Source: Nanobdellota archaeon (GTDB lineage Archaea > Nanobdellota > Nanobdellia > Pacearchaeales > GW2011-AR1). From it: a stretch of 59,174 nucleotides of DNA. The stretch lies in contig JAHIWS010000016.1 of the NCBI GenBank assembly GCA_018815925.1, positions 1 through 59,174 of the forward strand, read 5' to 3'. This document shows, one piece after another, positions 58,455 through 59,174 of this stretch. How positions within the stretch are numbered: the first letter of the stretch is position 1; each line of letters starts with the position of its first letter. Made by a program: the position numbers and the translations under genes. Under the pieces are notes generated by a model. It was not told the origin of the DNA and made no database searches. It worked only from the letters and a program-made list of their open reading frames with translations.

Positions 58455-59174
58455 ATGAAAAAAGAGGATATACAAAAGAAGTTGAGGATTATTAAAGATC
58501 CATTGGATAAAATAGATTATTTAAATAAAGTTTCCGGAAAAGAGGGGTTGGGGAGTAAAGAAACTCGTAAAGCCCTAAGAGATACAATTAATTATTACTC
58601 TTGGAAGTTACAAGGTGATCATTTATTAAATGAGTATGATAATTCAAAAAAAGAGGGAGTTGTGGTTAATAGTTCTGCTCTTCCAGTTTGGTATTCTGAT
58701 GAAATTAATCCATTAGATAAAGCCATAATTGCTTATCAAAATGCAGGAGAAGGTGAGGGGGTGAAGAAAGCTGTTAAAAGGCAAATTGATTATTTTAAAA
58801 ATATTTTAGCAAAATCTAATGGTCTTGGATTTACAGATAAAAAGGATATAGATGAGATTAGGGGTAGGTTAGATTCAGAAAATATAAAAAAATATGGGTT
58901 AACAACAGAGGCTAAATTAGCAAAGAAAAAAATAGCTTTGGGAATTCTTGGAGGTATAAAAAGACATTTAGATATGGTCAGGAAACAGGAGAGACAACGA
59001 AGGCGAAATCCTCTTTTGTCTGATTTATCTAGTGGTGTTTCCTCTAAAGAAGTAACTCTTATTCCGGACATACAATATGTTAGTGATCAATATAATAATG
59101 CTCTAAAATTTGCAGAGTCTGCTGGGTTGAAGGATCTTTCTAAGAATATTCTAAGAGATAGTAAGAGTTTTGAA
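58455..59174 (+). CDS. Unknown helical protein, truncated by the window end
   Basis: An open frame of 240 codons runs from ATG 58455 to the last base, so the gene continues beyond the window. The product (MKKEDIQKKLRIIKDPLDKI...) is charged and helical, with a basic stretch RKQERQRRRNP. No domain was recognised. A TATA-like TATATAAACC lies at about 58424. The ORF track lists only its minus-strand shadow. Confidence 0.65.
   Translation, partial: MKKEDIQKKLRIIKDPLDKIDYLNKVSGKEGLGSKETRKALRDTINYYSWKLQGDHLLNEYDNSKKEGVVVNSSALPVWYSDEINPLDKAIIAYQNAGEGEGVKKAVKRQIDYFKNILAKSNGLGFTDKKDIDEIRGRLDSENIKKYGLTTEAKLAKKKIALGILGGIKRHLDMVRKQERQRRRNPLLSDLSSGVSSKEVTLIPDIQYVSDQYNNALKFAESAGLKDLSKNILRDSKSFE

Noticed and set aside
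1-59174. CRISPR arrays, rRNA genes and insertion sequences
   Set aside because: No regularly spaced repeat arrays, no rRNA signatures and no transposase genes with terminal repeats were seen.

Overview
This is an AT-rich archaeal segment, most likely from a DPANN lineage close to Woesearchaeota or Pacearchaeota. The supporting evidence is archaeal informational genes (diphthine synthase dphB, archaeal-type D-aminoacyl-tRNA deacylase dtdA, argS, ileS, an RNase HII), intron-containing tRNAs, TATA-box promoters close to start codons, Lrp/TrmB-type regulators, and large cysteine-rich surface proteins. The lineage call is an inference from gene content and style; no phylogeny was run.

Layout. (1) 1-10.4 kb: a minus-strand block of exported proteins, namely two very large Ig/Cys-rich surface proteins, a Ser/Gly-rich anchored protein, two small paralogues and a secreted nuclease with a lamin-tail domain. 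They share a promoter motif. (2) 10.4-14.2 kb: remnants of a restriction/GHKL locus, an MNT-HEPN toxin-antitoxin module between direct repeats, PRPP synthetase, and a stretch rich in stem-loops. (3) 14.16-17.26 kb: a short, decayed integrated element with a RelE toxin pair and a diversity-generating retroelement (DGR) cassette: two target genes, one template repeat (TR1) and a truncated reverse transcriptase. (4) 17.24-33.91 kb: a complete-looking 16.7-kb integrative element bounded by a 12-bp copy of the 3' end of tRNA-Leu(UAA). It carries a tyrosine recombinase, a DNA methyltransferase, a type IV secretion-like operon (pilin-like, VirB6-like, VirB4-like), a second DGR (intact RT, TR2), and an operon of RHH regulator, MoxR AAA+ ATPase, two DGR targets, a VWA/HExxH protein and a third DGR target. 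A deaminase and a double AsnC-type regulator follow. (5) 34-47 kb: housekeeping genes (trxB, argS, ileS, dphB, dtdA) with small unknown genes, a toxin-antitoxin pair, a GGDEF protein and a broken PolX-like gene. (6) 47-59 kb: intron-bearing tRNA-Ser(GCU) and initiator tRNA-Met, DNA-repair genes, a LAGLIDADG endonuclease overlapping an interrupted RNase HII gene, a dockerin-bearing surface protein, an SMC-like ATPase with a Rad50-type zinc hook, another toxin-antitoxin pair and a partial gene at the edge.

The main discovery is the DGR system. Aligning the five variable repeats to their two templates by eye gives 64 substitutions, all at template adenines. Each variable repeat is followed by a short hairpin whose stem sequence differs between copies while pairing is kept, and this hairpin is absent after both templates. 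The three targets in the MoxR-VWA operon begin with an almost identical 24-residue segment and end in the diversified C-type-lectin-like repeat. This suggests a common handle for the MoxR/VWA machinery joined to a changing recognition surface, all carried on a potentially mobile element with its own secretion-like genes. The role of the handle and the purpose of the system are inference.
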